Below are positions 1 to 8,489 of a stretch of DNA of 37,921 nucleotides, piece after piece. The position numbers were made by a program, and so were the translations under genes. The first letter of the stretch is position 1, and each line of letters opens with the position of its first letter. This DNA is from Candidatus Coprenecus stercorigallinarum (GTDB lineage Bacteria > Bacteroidota > Bacteroidia > Bacteroidales > UBA932): NCBI GenBank assembly GCA_018711305.1, contig DVIL01000007.1, positions 1 to 37,921 on the forward strand, written 5' to 3'. The notes beneath the pieces were generated by a model. The model was not told where the DNA came from. It searched no databases and was given only the letters and a program-made list of their open reading frames with translations.

Positions 1-1055
1 TGCAGGCCGAGGCAGCCGCCCGCCAGGGAGCCGATATCATCGCGGTCATCCGTACCACCGGCCAGTCCCTGCTGGACTATGTGCCCTACGGAGCCACTAC
101 CGAAGGGTTCGGCGGTACCTACGCTACCCAGGAGAATTTCCGCATCATGCGCCAGGCCCTGGACAAGGTGGGCGAGGAGGTCGGACGCTACATCCGCCTG
201 TGCAACTACTGTTCCGGTCTCTGCATGCCTGAGATAGCCGTCATGGGCGCGTTCGAGGGACTCGACGTGATGCTCAACGATGCTCTCTACGGTATCCTCT
301 TCAGGGACATCAACATGCAGAGGACCCTCATCGACCAGTTCTTCTCGAGGGTAATCAACGGATTTGCAGGAGTCATCATCAATACCGGCGAGGACAACTA
401 CCTGACCACAGCCGATGCCGTCGAAGCTGCCCATACCGTGCTTGCCTCCGATATCATCAACGAGCAGCTGGCCCTCATCGCCGGTCTGCCGGAGGAGCAG
501 ATGGGACTCGGACACGCCTTCGAGATGGACCCGATGCTCGAGAACGGTTTCCTGCTGGAACTGGCCCAGGCCCAGATGGCCCGCGAGATTTTCCCCAAGG
601 CTCCGCTGAAGTACATGCCTCCCACAAAGTTCATGACCGGCAACATCTTCCGCGGCCATATCCAGGATGCTCTCTTCAACATGATAGGTATCTGGACCAA
701 TCAGGGCATACAGCTTCTCGGTATGCCTACAGAGGCTATCCACACCCCCTTCATGTCGGACCGCTTCCTGTCGATAGAGAATGCAAAATACATCTTCAAC
801 AACATGAAGAGCATCGGCGACGAGGTGGAGTTCAAGGAAGGCGGCATCGTGCGTACCCGCGCCAAGGAGGTGCTTGACAAGGCCATAGAGCTGCTGGAGA
901 AACTCCGCGAGGAGGGACTCTTCTCGGCTCTGGAGAAAGGCATCTTCGCGGATGTCAAGCGTCCCCGCAACGGGGGCAAGGGCCTCGACGGAGTTACTCC
1001 GAAAGGCAGCAATTACATGAATCCCTTTGTTAAATTAATGATAGGAGGAAAATAA
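1..1055 (+). CDS. kamD: Lysine 5,6-aminomutase alpha subunit, 5' end outside window
   Basis: This is the catalytic (TIM-barrel) subunit of the adenosylcobalamin- and PLP-dependent aminomutase that moves the terminal amino group of D-lysine or L-beta-lysine to the neighbouring carbon, giving 3,5-diaminohexanoate in the lysine-to-butyrate/acetate pathway. The reading frame is open from the first base; about 350 residues of a usual ~515 are visible. The visible N-terminal part (AVIRTTGQSLLDYVPYGATT, codons from base 3) and the stretch NYCSGLCMPEIAVMGA are typical of KamD. The GTG at 81 lies inside conserved sequence and is not the start. One base separates its stop from kamE. The usual upstream partners (kamA, kdd, kce, kal, CoA-transferase alpha) are expected beyond the left edge, which is an inference. 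Confidence 0.95.
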   Translation, partial: QAEAAARQGADIIAVIRTTGQSLLDYVPYGATTEGFGGTYATQENFRIMRQALDKVGEEVGRYIRLCNYCSGLCMPEIAVMGAFEGLDVMLNDALYGILFRDINMQRTLIDQFFSRVINGFAGVIINTGEDNYLTTADAVEAAHTVLASDIINEQLALIAGLPEEQMGLGHAFEMDPMLENGFLLELAQAQMAREIFPKAPLKYMPPTKFMTGNIFRGHIQDALFNMIGIWTNQGIQLLGMPTEAIHTPFMSDRFLSIENAKYIFNNMKSIGDEVEFKEGGIVRTRAKEVLDKAIELLEKLREEGLFSALEKGIFADVKRPRNGGKGLDGVTPKGSNYMNPFVKLMIGGK

Positions 1056-1056
1056 C

Positions 1057-1848
1057 ATGAGCGGCGGACTTTATTCGATGGAGGAGAAGGATTACGACAA
1101 GAATCTGAACCTCAAGGCTATAAAACCTTACGGAGACACCATGAACGACGGCAAGGTACAGTTGAGCTTCACGCTTCCCGTACCTGTCGGCGAAGAGGCC
1201 GTGGAGGCTGCCAAACAGTTTCTGAAAGGCATGGGACTGGACAACCCCCAGGTGGTGTTCTACAAGGAGCTTACACCGGGCTTTACATTCTTCAACTGCT
1301 ACGGTTCCGCCGTTCATACGGTGGACTTTACGGCAATCCACGTGCCCAAGGTAGAGTCTACCGTGATGGATATGCCGCAGACCGACGAGTACATAAGGGA
1401 GAATATCGGACGCAAGCTCGTGGTGGTGGGTGCCAGCACGGGAACTGATGCGCATACCGTGGGTATCGACGCTATCATGAACATGAAGGGCTATGCCGGG
1501 CACTACGGTCTGGAGCGCTATGACATGATAGATGCCTATAATCTCGGCAGCCAGGTGCCTAACGAGGATTTCATCGCCAAGGCGGTTGAGCTGCACGCAG
1601 ATGCCCTGATAGTGTCCCAGACAGTGACGCAGAAGGATATCCATATCAAGAACCTGACCGAGCTGGTGGAACTGCTCGAGGCAGAGGGGCTCCGCGACAA
1701 GGTAATACTGGCCTGCGGCGGTCCCCGCATCACCCACGAGCTGGCCAAGGAGCTGGGCTACGATGCCGGCTTCGGCATGAATACCTACGCAGATGACGTA
1801 GCCTCGTTCATCGCCGAGGAATATGTACGCAGACACAACGGAAAATAA
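1057..1848 (+). CDS. kamE: Lysine 5,6-aminomutase beta subunit (cobalamin-binding)
   Basis: This 263-residue subunit carries the B12-binding Rossmann domain and the PLP lysine. The base-off/His-on cobalamin motif DxHxxG is read as DAHTVG at residues 131-136, with the cobalt-ligating histidine at H133. A lysine follows eleven residues later at K144. These numbers match the His133/Lys144 pair known in the Clostridium sticklandii enzyme, so both cofactor sites look intact. An N-terminal dimerisation region (about 20-100) precedes the B12 domain (about 118-255). The start at 1057 lies one base after the kamD stop, behind AGGAGG at about 1043, a stronger Shine-Dalgarno sequence than most genes here have. 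Confidence 0.96.
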   Translation: MSGGLYSMEEKDYDKNLNLKAIKPYGDTMNDGKVQLSFTLPVPVGEEAVEAAKQFLKGMGLDNPQVVFYKELTPGFTFFNCYGSAVHTVDFTAIHVPKVESTVMDMPQTDEYIRENIGRKLVVVGASTGTDAHTVGIDAIMNMKGYAGHYGLERYDMIDAYNLGSQVPNEDFIAKAVELHADALIVSQTVTQKDIHIKNLTELVELLEAEGLRDKVILACGGPRITHELAKELGYDAGFGMNTYADDVASFIAEEYVRRHNGK

Positions 1849-1868
1849 TCACTAAATACATTATTACA

Positions 1869-2528
1869 ATGGACAAGAATCAGATAAGAGAGGTGATAGC
1901 CCGCAGGGCTGCCCTCGAGCTCAAAGACGGGGACGTGGTGAACCTCGGAATCGGACTTCCGACCATGATTCCCGATTATCTCCCTGAAGGAGTATCAGTT
2001 ATCCTCCAGAGCGAGAACGGACTGGTAGGTATGGGACCTACCCCAAAACCAGGAGAGGAGAATCCGGACCTCATCAACTCCGGCGGCGGATACATCACGG
2101 CCGTGCCCGGAGCCTATGCCTGCAGCTCCCTCGCTTCGTTTGAGATTATCCGCGGCGGCCACGTGGACGTTACCTTCCTCGGAGCCCTCGAGGTGGACGA
2201 GCACGGCGACCTCGCCAACTGGATTATCCCCGGTAAGAAGGTGCCCGGAATGGGCGGTGCAATGGACCTGCTGGTAGGAGCCCGCAAGGTTATCCTGACT
2301 ATGGAGCATACCGCCAAGGGCAATCCCAAAATCCTCAAGAAATGCCGTCTGCCCCTGACAGCCGCCGGACAGGTCAATATGATTATCACCGAGATGGGCG
2401 TGATGGACATCACCGACAAGGGTATCGTCCTGCGCGAGATCCATCCGGAATTCACGGTGGAGCAGGTTCAGGCCGCTACAGAGGCCCAGCTTATCATAGA
2501 TCCTGATTTAAAGCCTATGCGTCAGTAA
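1869..2528 (+). CDS. 3-oxoacid/butyrate-acetoacetate CoA-transferase, beta subunit
   Basis: This is a family I CoA-transferase beta subunit of 219 residues. The active-site glutamate is E49 in QSENGLVG; it forms the glutamyl-CoA thioester in this family. The N-terminal GIGLP and the later SSLASFEIIRGGHVD stretch are also typical. In lysine fermenters the enzyme transfers CoA from butyryl-CoA to acetoacetate, releasing butyrate. The alpha subunit is not in the window and probably lies upstream of kamD. Twenty bases separate it from kamE and twelve from crt, so it is in the same transcript. The sequence alone does not settle the substrate, and acetate could serve as acceptor as in AtoDA or CtfAB. 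Confidence 0.93.
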   Translation: MDKNQIREVIARRAALELKDGDVVNLGIGLPTMIPDYLPEGVSVILQSENGLVGMGPTPKPGEENPDLINSGGGYITAVPGAYACSSLASFEIIRGGHVDVTFLGALEVDEHGDLANWIIPGKKVPGMGGAMDLLVGARKVILTMEHTAKGNPKILKKCRLPLTAAGQVNMIITEMGVMDITDKGIVLREIHPEFTVEQVQAATEAQLIIDPDLKPMRQ

Positions 2529-2540
2529 TTTTACTGTACA

Positions 2541-3320
2541 ATGGAATACAATTTTCTCAGAATAGAGACTCCAGAGGAGGGTATCTGCATCCTGACGATA
2601 TCCCATCCCCAGTCGCTCAACTCCCTGAGCCGCCCTGTACTGGAGGAGATGTACCGCTTCGTGACGGACATTCCCGAAGGTACCGCCGTGCTGATAATCC
2701 GCGGGAACGGCCCGAAGTCTTTCGTGGCCGGCGCCGACATTTCCCAGATGGCGGGATTCGACGCAGAGCAGGGACTGGACTTCGGCCGTTTCGGAGCCGA
2801 GGTATTCCGCAGGATAGAGGAGCTGCCTTTCCCGGTGATTGCCGCCGTGAACGGGTATGCCCTCGGAGGAGGATGCGAACTGGCCATGGCCTGCGACATC
2901 CGCATTGCCTCTGCCAAGGCCAAGTTCGGGCAGCCGGAAGTGAAGCTCGGCATTATCCCCGGATTTTCCGGTACCTACCGCCTTCCCAAATTGGTGGGAC
3001 AGGGCTATGCCAAGGAGATGATATACTCCGGAAGGGTGATTGATGCTGCCGAGGCCCTGCGCATCGGACTGGTCAATCACGTATTGCCCCCGGAGGAACT
3101 GATGGACTATGTCCTGGGCCTGGCCCGCGACATCCGTGCCAACGCTCCGATAGCGGTACGCAAGGCGAAGGCCTGCATCAACTCCTGCTACGACATGGAC
3201 GAGACCACGGCCCTGGCCGCCGAGAACCGGGCATTTTCCGAGTGCTTTGCCACAGAGGACCAGAAGACCGGTATGCAGGCATTCCTCGGCAAGACTGCTC
3301 CTGTATTCAGGAACAAGTAG
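2541..3320 (+). CDS. crt: Enoyl-CoA hydratase (crotonase)
   Basis: This crotonase-fold protein of 259 residues should interconvert 3-hydroxybutyryl-CoA and crotonyl-CoA. The oxyanion-hole motif AGADI is at 63-67 and GGG at 109-111. Both catalytic glutamates are present: E113 in GGGCE and E133 in GQPEVKLG. The length and the position between a CoA-transferase and hbd fit a short-chain crotonase. In the direct lysine route crotonyl-CoA arises from 3-aminobutyryl-CoA deamination, so Crt and Hbd would serve to recycle acetoacetyl-CoA into the same butyryl-CoA pool. Confidence 0.94.
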   Translation: MEYNFLRIETPEEGICILTISHPQSLNSLSRPVLEEMYRFVTDIPEGTAVLIIRGNGPKSFVAGADISQMAGFDAEQGLDFGRFGAEVFRRIEELPFPVIAAVNGYALGGGCELAMACDIRIASAKAKFGQPEVKLGIIPGFSGTYRLPKLVGQGYAKEMIYSGRVIDAAEALRIGLVNHVLPPEELMDYVLGLARDIRANAPIAVRKAKACINSCYDMDETTALAAENRAFSECFATEDQKTGMQAFLGKTAPVFRNK

Positions 3321-3357
3321 AGATGACACAATATAGAAAGATAAAACACAAACTGTT

Positions 3358-4206
3358 ATGACAATAGATAAAATATCCGTAATCGGCACCGGAACCATGG
3401 GTTCCGGTATCGTACAGGCTCTGGCTCAGGCCGGCCGGAAAGTGACCATGAAGAGCCGCAGCGAGGCTTCCAACACCAAGGCCATGGGCCGTATCACCAA
3501 ATCCCTCGGCAAGCTCGTCGAGAAAGGCAAGATGGAGCAGGCCGCCATGGACGCTGCTCTGGCGAATATCACCGTTACCACCGACTATAAGGACATCGCC
3601 GATTCCGACCTGATCATAGAGGCCGCAGTCGAGGAGATGGACCTGAAGATAGAGCTCTTCAAGATGCTGGACGGCATCTGCAAACCTGAGACGATCATTG
3701 CCACCAACACCTCTTCGCTCTCGATCACCGGTATTGCGGCGGCAATCTCAAGGCCCTGCCATGTAATCGGCATGCACTTCTTCAACCCCGCCACCGTGAT
3801 GAAACTCGTGGAGATCATAAAGGGGCAGCGTACATCCCAGGAGGTGTTCGACGCCGTTTTCGCTCTCTGCCAGGAGATAGGCAAGACTCCCGTGGCCGTT
3901 AACGAGGCTCCCGGTTTCGTAGTGAACCGTATCCTCATTCCGATGGTCAATGAGGCCGTGGGCATCCTCGCTGACGGAGTGGCTTCCCGCGATGACATAG
4001 ACGCGGCGATGAAGCTCGGTGCCAATCATCCTATGGGACCTCTCGCCCTGGCCGACCTTATCGGTCTGGACGTATGCCTGGCCATCATGGAGGTACTGCA
4101 CCGCGAGTTCGGAGACGACAAGTACCGTCCTCACCCTCTGCTGAGGAAGATGGTGCGTGCCGGACTGCTCGGAAGAAAGACAGGAGAAGGATTTTACAAG
4201 TATTAA
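3358..4206 (+). CDS. hbd: 3-hydroxybutyryl-CoA dehydrogenase
   Basis: This 282-residue protein has a Rossmann NAD(P)-binding domain (GTGTMGSG, residues 10-17) followed by the helical C-terminal domain. The catalytic histidine is H140 in GMHFFNP and its glutamate partner is E152 in LVEII; NTSS at 117-120 is the family substrate-site motif. It should reduce acetoacetyl-CoA to 3-hydroxybutyryl-CoA. At the end of beta-strand 2, where NAD-dependent clostridial Hbd has an aspartate (LRD), this protein reads KSR (residues 32-34), a change usually linked to NADP(H) preference. The gene lies 37 bases after crt and 18 before bcd. Confidence 0.95.
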   Translation: MTIDKISVIGTGTMGSGIVQALAQAGRKVTMKSRSEASNTKAMGRITKSLGKLVEKGKMEQAAMDAALANITVTTDYKDIADSDLIIEAAVEEMDLKIELFKMLDGICKPETIIATNTSSLSITGIAAAISRPCHVIGMHFFNPATVMKLVEIIKGQRTSQEVFDAVFALCQEIGKTPVAVNEAPGFVVNRILIPMVNEAVGILADGVASRDDIDAAMKLGANHPMGPLALADLIGLDVCLAIMEVLHREFGDDKYRPHPLLRKMVRAGLLGRKTGEGFYKY

Positions 4207-4224
4207 TTTAAAGCATTGTAGAAA

Positions 4225-5367
4225 ATGAATTTCAAACTCACACCGACACAGTCGCTTTTCAGGCAGATGATCCGGGAATTCGCGGAAAAGGAAGTGAAGC
4301 CCCTGGCAGCCGAGATCGACGAACAGGAGAGATTCCCCATAGAGACGGTCCAGAAGATGGCTCCGCTCGGACTCTTCGGCATACCCCTCCCCGTTGAATA
4401 CGGCGGGGCAGGCGGGGACAACATCATGTACACCATCGCAGTGGAGGAACTTTCGAGGGTATGCGCCACGACAGGAGTCGTGCTTTCCGCACATACCTCC
4501 CTCTGCCTTGCACCTATATTCGAGCACGGCACCGAGGAGCAGAAGCGCAAGTATCTGCCCAGACTGGCTTCCGGCGAATGGCTCGGAGCCTTCGGTCTGA
4601 CCGAACCAAATGCGGGTACAGACGCCTCGGCACAGCAGACCACCGCAGTCCTCGACGGGGACGAGTGGGTACTGAACGGCAACAAGATTTTCATCACAAA
4701 TGCCGGCCATGCCCATGTCTACGTGATATTTGCAATGACTGACAAATCCTTGAAGAACAAGGGTATTTCCGCCTTTATCGTAGAGGAAGGCACCCCTGGT
4801 TTCGAGGTAGGCAAGAAGGAGCTGAAGCTCGGTATCAGGGGCTCCGCCACCGCCGAGCTTATCTTCTCCGACTGCCGTATACCCAAGGCCAATCTTCTCG
4901 GCAAGGTGGGAGGGGGCTTCGCGATAGCCATGAAGACCCTCGACGGAGGCCGCATAGGTATCGCCTCGCAGGCCCTTGGAATAGCCCAGGGAGCTCTCGA
5001 CGAGACCGTCAAGTACACCATGGAACGCAAGCAGTTCGGCAAGTCCATCTCCCAGTTCCAGAACACCCAGTTCCAGATGGCCGACCTGAAGACCAAGGTC
5101 GAGGCATCCCGTCTGCTCGTCCGCTCCGCAGCCTTCAAGAAGGACTGCAAGGAGCCTTATTCGGCCGATGCCGCCATGGCCAAGCTGTTCGCTGCAGAGA
5201 CCGCCATGGAAGTGACCACCAAGGCAGTGCAGTTCCACGGAGGCTACGGCTACACCCGCGAGTATCCCGTGGAGAGGATGATGCGCGATGCCAAGATCAC
5301 CGAGATCTACGAGGGTACATCTGAGGTACAGAGAATGGTGATAGCAGCCAGTATGTTTAAAAAGTAA
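4225..5367 (+). CDS. bcd: Butyryl-CoA (short-chain acyl-CoA) dehydrogenase
   Basis: This FAD acyl-CoA dehydrogenase of 380 residues, the usual length for the short-chain class, carries the flavin signature LTEPNAGTDAS near 129-139. The C-terminal IYEGTSEVQR holds the catalytic base at about E363, the position used by short-chain and butyryl-CoA dehydrogenases. Followed directly by etfB and etfA, it should act as crotonyl-CoA reductase. In many anaerobes this Bcd-EtfAB set bifurcates electrons from NADH to crotonyl-CoA and ferredoxin, but the sequence alone does not prove bifurcation here. Confidence 0.95.
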   Translation: MNFKLTPTQSLFRQMIREFAEKEVKPLAAEIDEQERFPIETVQKMAPLGLFGIPLPVEYGGAGGDNIMYTIAVEELSRVCATTGVVLSAHTSLCLAPIFEHGTEEQKRKYLPRLASGEWLGAFGLTEPNAGTDASAQQTTAVLDGDEWVLNGNKIFITNAGHAHVYVIFAMTDKSLKNKGISAFIVEEGTPGFEVGKKELKLGIRGSATAELIFSDCRIPKANLLGKVGGGFAIAMKTLDGGRIGIASQALGIAQGALDETVKYTMERKQFGKSISQFQNTQFQMADLKTKVEASRLLVRSAAFKKDCKEPYSADAAMAKLFAAETAMEVTTKAVQFHGGYGYTREYPVERMMRDAKITEIYEGTSEVQRMVIAASMFKK

Positions 5368-5379
5368 AATCAGGAAAGT

Positions 5380-6165
5380 ATGAATATAGTAGTTTGTATC
5401 AAGCAGGTACCCGATACCACCGAGATAAAGATCAATCCTGTTACCGGAACCCTCATCAGGGATGGAGTGCCCAGCATCATGAACCCCGACGACAAGGGCG
5501 GACTCGAAATGGCTCTGCGTCTGAAAGACAAGTACGGGGCCCATGTCACGGTCATCACCATGGGACCTCCTCAGGCGGACCTGATCCTCAGGGAAGCCTA
5601 CGCTATGGGTGTGGACAGGGCGATACTCCTGACCGACAGGAAATTCGCCGGAGCCGACACTCTCGCTACATCCAATGCTCTTGCCGGGGCCCTCAGGACT
5701 CTGGAATGGGATCTGGTAATTACCGGCCGTCAGGCCATCGACGGAGATACCGCCCAGGTGGGTCCCCAGATTGCCGAGCACCTGGACGTGCCTCAGGTAT
5801 CGTATGTATGCGACCTGGAGGTGGAGAAAGGAGGCAAGACCCTGCGTGTCAATAAGGAGACCGAAGAGGGAATGCAGATTCTCGAGGCTCAGATGCCCTG
5901 TCTGCTGACAGTACTGTCGTCTGCCGTGAAGCCGAGGTACATGAGTGCTCCCGGCATCGTCCAGGCGTACAATAAGCAGGTAGAGGTATGGGGGGCGGAC
6001 AAGATCGATGTGGACGAAAGCAAGCTCGGTCTGAAAGGCTCTCCGACCAAGGTGCTGAAGGCCTTCACAAAGGGTCTGAAAGCTCCGGGAGAGATATTCG
6101 AGGTGGACGCAGAGGAGGCTGTAGGCCTGATAGTTTCCCGCCTCAAGGAAAAATTCATCATATAG
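5380..6165 (+). CDS. etfB: Electron transfer flavoprotein beta subunit
   Basis: This 261-residue protein has the EtfB start VVCIKQVPDT, followed by NPDDKGGLEMALRLK and the loop GRQAIDGDTAQVGPQIAE (about residues 111-128). In bifurcating Etfs the corresponding loop contacts the beta-subunit flavin, so a second FAD is plausible. It should dimerise with EtfA and pass electrons to Bcd. It lies 12 bases after bcd and 24 before etfA. A link to the membrane oxidoreductase at 24493-26304 is proposed in the findings. Confidence 0.95.
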   Translation: MNIVVCIKQVPDTTEIKINPVTGTLIRDGVPSIMNPDDKGGLEMALRLKDKYGAHVTVITMGPPQADLILREAYAMGVDRAILLTDRKFAGADTLATSNALAGALRTLEWDLVITGRQAIDGDTAQVGPQIAEHLDVPQVSYVCDLEVEKGGKTLRVNKETEEGMQILEAQMPCLLTVLSSAVKPRYMSAPGIVQAYNKQVEVWGADKIDVDESKLGLKGSPTKVLKAFTKGLKAPGEIFEVDAEEAVGLIVSRLKEKFII

Positions 6166-6189
6166 TAACACCGTAATACATCATAGATT

Positions 6190-7197
6190 ATGATCAACAA
6201 GAACGACTATAAGAACGTATATGTGTTCGCAGAACAGAGAGGCGGTGTTATCCAGCCTGTCGCACTGGAGCTTATAGGCAAGGCCCGAGACCTTGCGGAA
6301 GCACTGGGAGAGAAGGTGGTTGCCATCCTGGCCGGCTACAATGTGGAAGGGCTCATCCCCACACTTTTCGAGTATGGCGCCGATGAGGTAGTGGTCACCG
6401 ACCATATAGAACTCAAGGACTACCTGACTGAGCAGTATGCCCAGTCCGTATATCAGATCATCACAGCCATGCGGCCCAACATAGTGCTTTTCGGAGCCAC
6501 GACCATCGGCCGTGACCTTGCTCCCAGGCTCTCCGCCCGCCTGTCAACAGGACTTACCGCGGACTGCACTAAGCTGGAGATATCGGAGGACAAGCAGCTG
6601 ATGATGACCCGTCCGGCCTTCGGAGGCAATCTGATGGCCACCATCATGTGTACCGAGCACCGTCCCCAGATGTCCACGGTACGTCCGGGTGTGATGCCCA
6701 AGCGTGACCCCGAGCCCGGCCGTACAGGCTCAATCGTCCGTTTCGAGACCAAGTTTGACCACTCCAAGATCAGGGTCCGCCTCATCGAGGAGGTGCGTGA
6801 GGAGAAGAACAAGGTGGATATCACCGAGGCCAAGATCCTCGTCTCCGGCGGCCGCGGAGTAGGCTGCAAGGAGGGTTTCGCAAAGCTGCAGGAACTGGCC
6901 GACGTACTCGGAGCGGAGGTGTCCGCATCCAGGGCAATGGTCGATGCAGGCATCATGCCGCATGACCGTCAGGTGGGCCAGACCGGCAAGACCGTCCGCC
7001 CCGATCTCTATCTCGCTCTCGGTATATCCGGAGCCATCCAGCATCTGGCAGGAATGGAGGAGTCCGGCTATATCGTAGCCGTGAACAAAGACAAGTTCGC
7101 GCCCATCTTCAATGTTTCGGATATCGGTATAGTAGGGGATGTGAACAAGATAGTTCCCCTGCTGGCCGAGAGACTCAAAAAAGAGATGCAGAAATGA
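6190..7197 (+). CDS. etfA: Electron transfer flavoprotein alpha subunit
   Basis: EtfA of 335 residues has an N-terminal domain that pairs with EtfB and a C-terminal FAD domain. The FAD-binding sequence is complete: VSGGRGVG near 218-225, SASRAMVDAG, QVGQTGKTVRPDLYLALGIS and the GAIQH that follows. Its stop codon overlaps the start of the serpin gene as ATGA, so translation of the two is probably coupled. It is the last metabolic gene of the operon. Confidence 0.95.
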   Translation: MINKNDYKNVYVFAEQRGGVIQPVALELIGKARDLAEALGEKVVAILAGYNVEGLIPTLFEYGADEVVVTDHIELKDYLTEQYAQSVYQIITAMRPNIVLFGATTIGRDLAPRLSARLSTGLTADCTKLEISEDKQLMMTRPAFGGNLMATIMCTEHRPQMSTVRPGVMPKRDPEPGRTGSIVRFETKFDHSKIRVRLIEEVREEKNKVDITEAKILVSGGRGVGCKEGFAKLQELADVLGAEVSASRAMVDAGIMPHDRQVGQTGKTVRPDLYLALGISGAIQHLAGMEESGYIVAVNKDKFAPIFNVSDIGIVGDVNKIVPLLAERLKKEMQK

Positions 7198-8375
7198 AGA
7201 AAGCATTGAAATACCTTATGCTTGTGCCGGCTATGGCCACAGTGGCCATGGCCGCCCAGGCCGGTGACAATCTCAATAGGGGAGCCGCTTCTGCGGGCTC
7301 CTCTTTTGCATTCGGACTTTTCCAGGATGCTGTCTCGTACGACGGCTCCGATATAGTCTTCATATCCCCGCTTAGTGCATCGATGGCGCTGTCCATGACT
7401 GCAAACGGGGCGGAAGAGGCCACTTTGGATGAAATGCTGTCCGTTCTCGGTCAGGATGCTTCCATAAAGGATCTAAACGAATACAACCGTAGCGTGATGG
7501 ACTTTCTGGCCTCCGGTCCAGTGGGCATAGAACTTAATGTGGCCAACTCTATCTGGGTTTCAGACCTTTTTCCGGTCAGGTCCCGTTTCTGCAAGACAGC
7601 CGTCAAGTATTACGATGCCTTGGTAAGCAATCTGGATTTCTCAGACCCCGCTTCTCCTTCTGTCATTAACAGCTGGTGTTCGGAAAATACCAACGGGCGT
7701 ATCGGCAAGATGATAGAAAGCATCGACCCAGCTACTCAGATGTATCTGTTGAATGCTTTGTATTTCAAGGGAATGTGGTCCTGTCCATTCGATGCTGCCA
7801 GAACGCGTGAGGACATTTTCCACGGCAATAACCGGAGCTCCAAGGTCGAGTTCATGCACAATACTGCTGACTTTGCCTATTATACCGGTCCTGAAGGCTC
7901 AGTGTTGGAACTTCCTTACGGAAACGGCTCATTCGTGATGGATATCTTTCTGCCTGCTGAAGGAACGAGTGCCGAGGAATTCGTGTCAGGTCTGGATAGC
8001 GAGGCCCTGAGCACTCTGACCGGCCTGCTTCAGACAGACCGCATAAAGGTGACCATTCCCAAATTCAAGGCCGAGTATGAGACCTCCCTCATCGCCACAC
8101 TGCAGCGCCTCGGAATGCGGACTGCCTTCACTCCTGCGGCCGATTTTTCGGGAATAGCCAGGGAGCCTCTGATGATCAGTGAGGTAAAGCAGAAGACATT
8201 CATCGAGGTCAATGAGAAAGGCTCGGAGGCGGCAGCTGTCACCTCTGTGGGCATCATGCGGACATCCCTTGCCCCCGATCCGTTTGAGTTCAAGGCTGAC
8301 CGCCCCTTCGTGTTCCTGATACGCGGGCGCGAGTCCGGTCCGGTCCTCTTCATGGGAATTGTCCGCAATCTGTAA
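7194..8375 (+). CDS. Secreted serpin-family protease inhibitor
   Basis: This 393-residue protein starts with a signal peptide (MKKALKYLMLVPAMATVAMA, likely cleaved after AQA at 23) and has no lipobox cysteine. The serpin fold is recognisable from NSIWV, LLNALYFKGMW, the breach region and the end FVFLIRGRESGPVLFMG. The reactive-centre hinge EKGSEAAAVTSV is nearly canonical, with small residues where strand insertion occurs, so the protein is predicted to be inhibitory. Counting from the hinge places P1 in the segment MRTS. Bacterial serpins such as the Bifidobacterium one inhibit elastase-like enzymes; the target here is unknown. The ATG overlaps the etfA stop. Confidence 0.93.
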   Translation: MKKALKYLMLVPAMATVAMAAQAGDNLNRGAASAGSSFAFGLFQDAVSYDGSDIVFISPLSASMALSMTANGAEEATLDEMLSVLGQDASIKDLNEYNRSVMDFLASGPVGIELNVANSIWVSDLFPVRSRFCKTAVKYYDALVSNLDFSDPASPSVINSWCSENTNGRIGKMIESIDPATQMYLLNALYFKGMWSCPFDAARTREDIFHGNNRSSKVEFMHNTADFAYYTGPEGSVLELPYGNGSFVMDIFLPAEGTSAEEFVSGLDSEALSTLTGLLQTDRIKVTIPKFKAEYETSLIATLQRLGMRTAFTPAADFSGIAREPLMISEVKQKTFIEVNEKGSEAAAVTSVGIMRTSLAPDPFEFKADRPFVFLIRGRESGPVLFMGIVRNL

Positions 8376-8417
8376 AAAGACTATATCAGCAATCCTGATT
8401 GTGTCGGGTCGTCAACA

Positions 8418-8462
8418 AATTGACTTCGTGGTGCAGTCCAAGCGCGCACCACGAAGTCAATT
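8418..8462. terminator. 17-bp perfect inverted repeat between convergent genes
   Basis: The left arm AATTGACTTCGTGGTGC (8418-8434) and its exact complement (8446-8462) flank an 11-base loop. The repeat lies between the serpin stop (+) and the flavin-reductase stop (-), where a bidirectional terminator would sit. There is no clear T-run on either side, so termination by this hairpin is uncertain. The right arm and the six bases after it recur with one mismatch at 13238-13260, which suggests a dispersed repeat. Confidence 0.6.
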
Positions 8463-8489
8463 CGTTAAAAGTGATAGTGCGTCTGCCGG

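Noticed and set aside
81-83. GTG as start codon of kamD
   Set aside because: Conserved KamD sequence continues upstream to base 3, so the true start is outside the window.
1030-1836. Minus-strand frame of 268 codons opposite kamE
   Set aside because: kamE is full length with both cofactor residues; the antisense frame is histidine/leucine-rich shadow sequence.
3748-6171. Minus-strand open frame of about 807 codons opposite hbd, bcd and etfB
   Set aside because: It is antisense to three clear enzymes, matches no known family and arises from codon bias of the sense genes.
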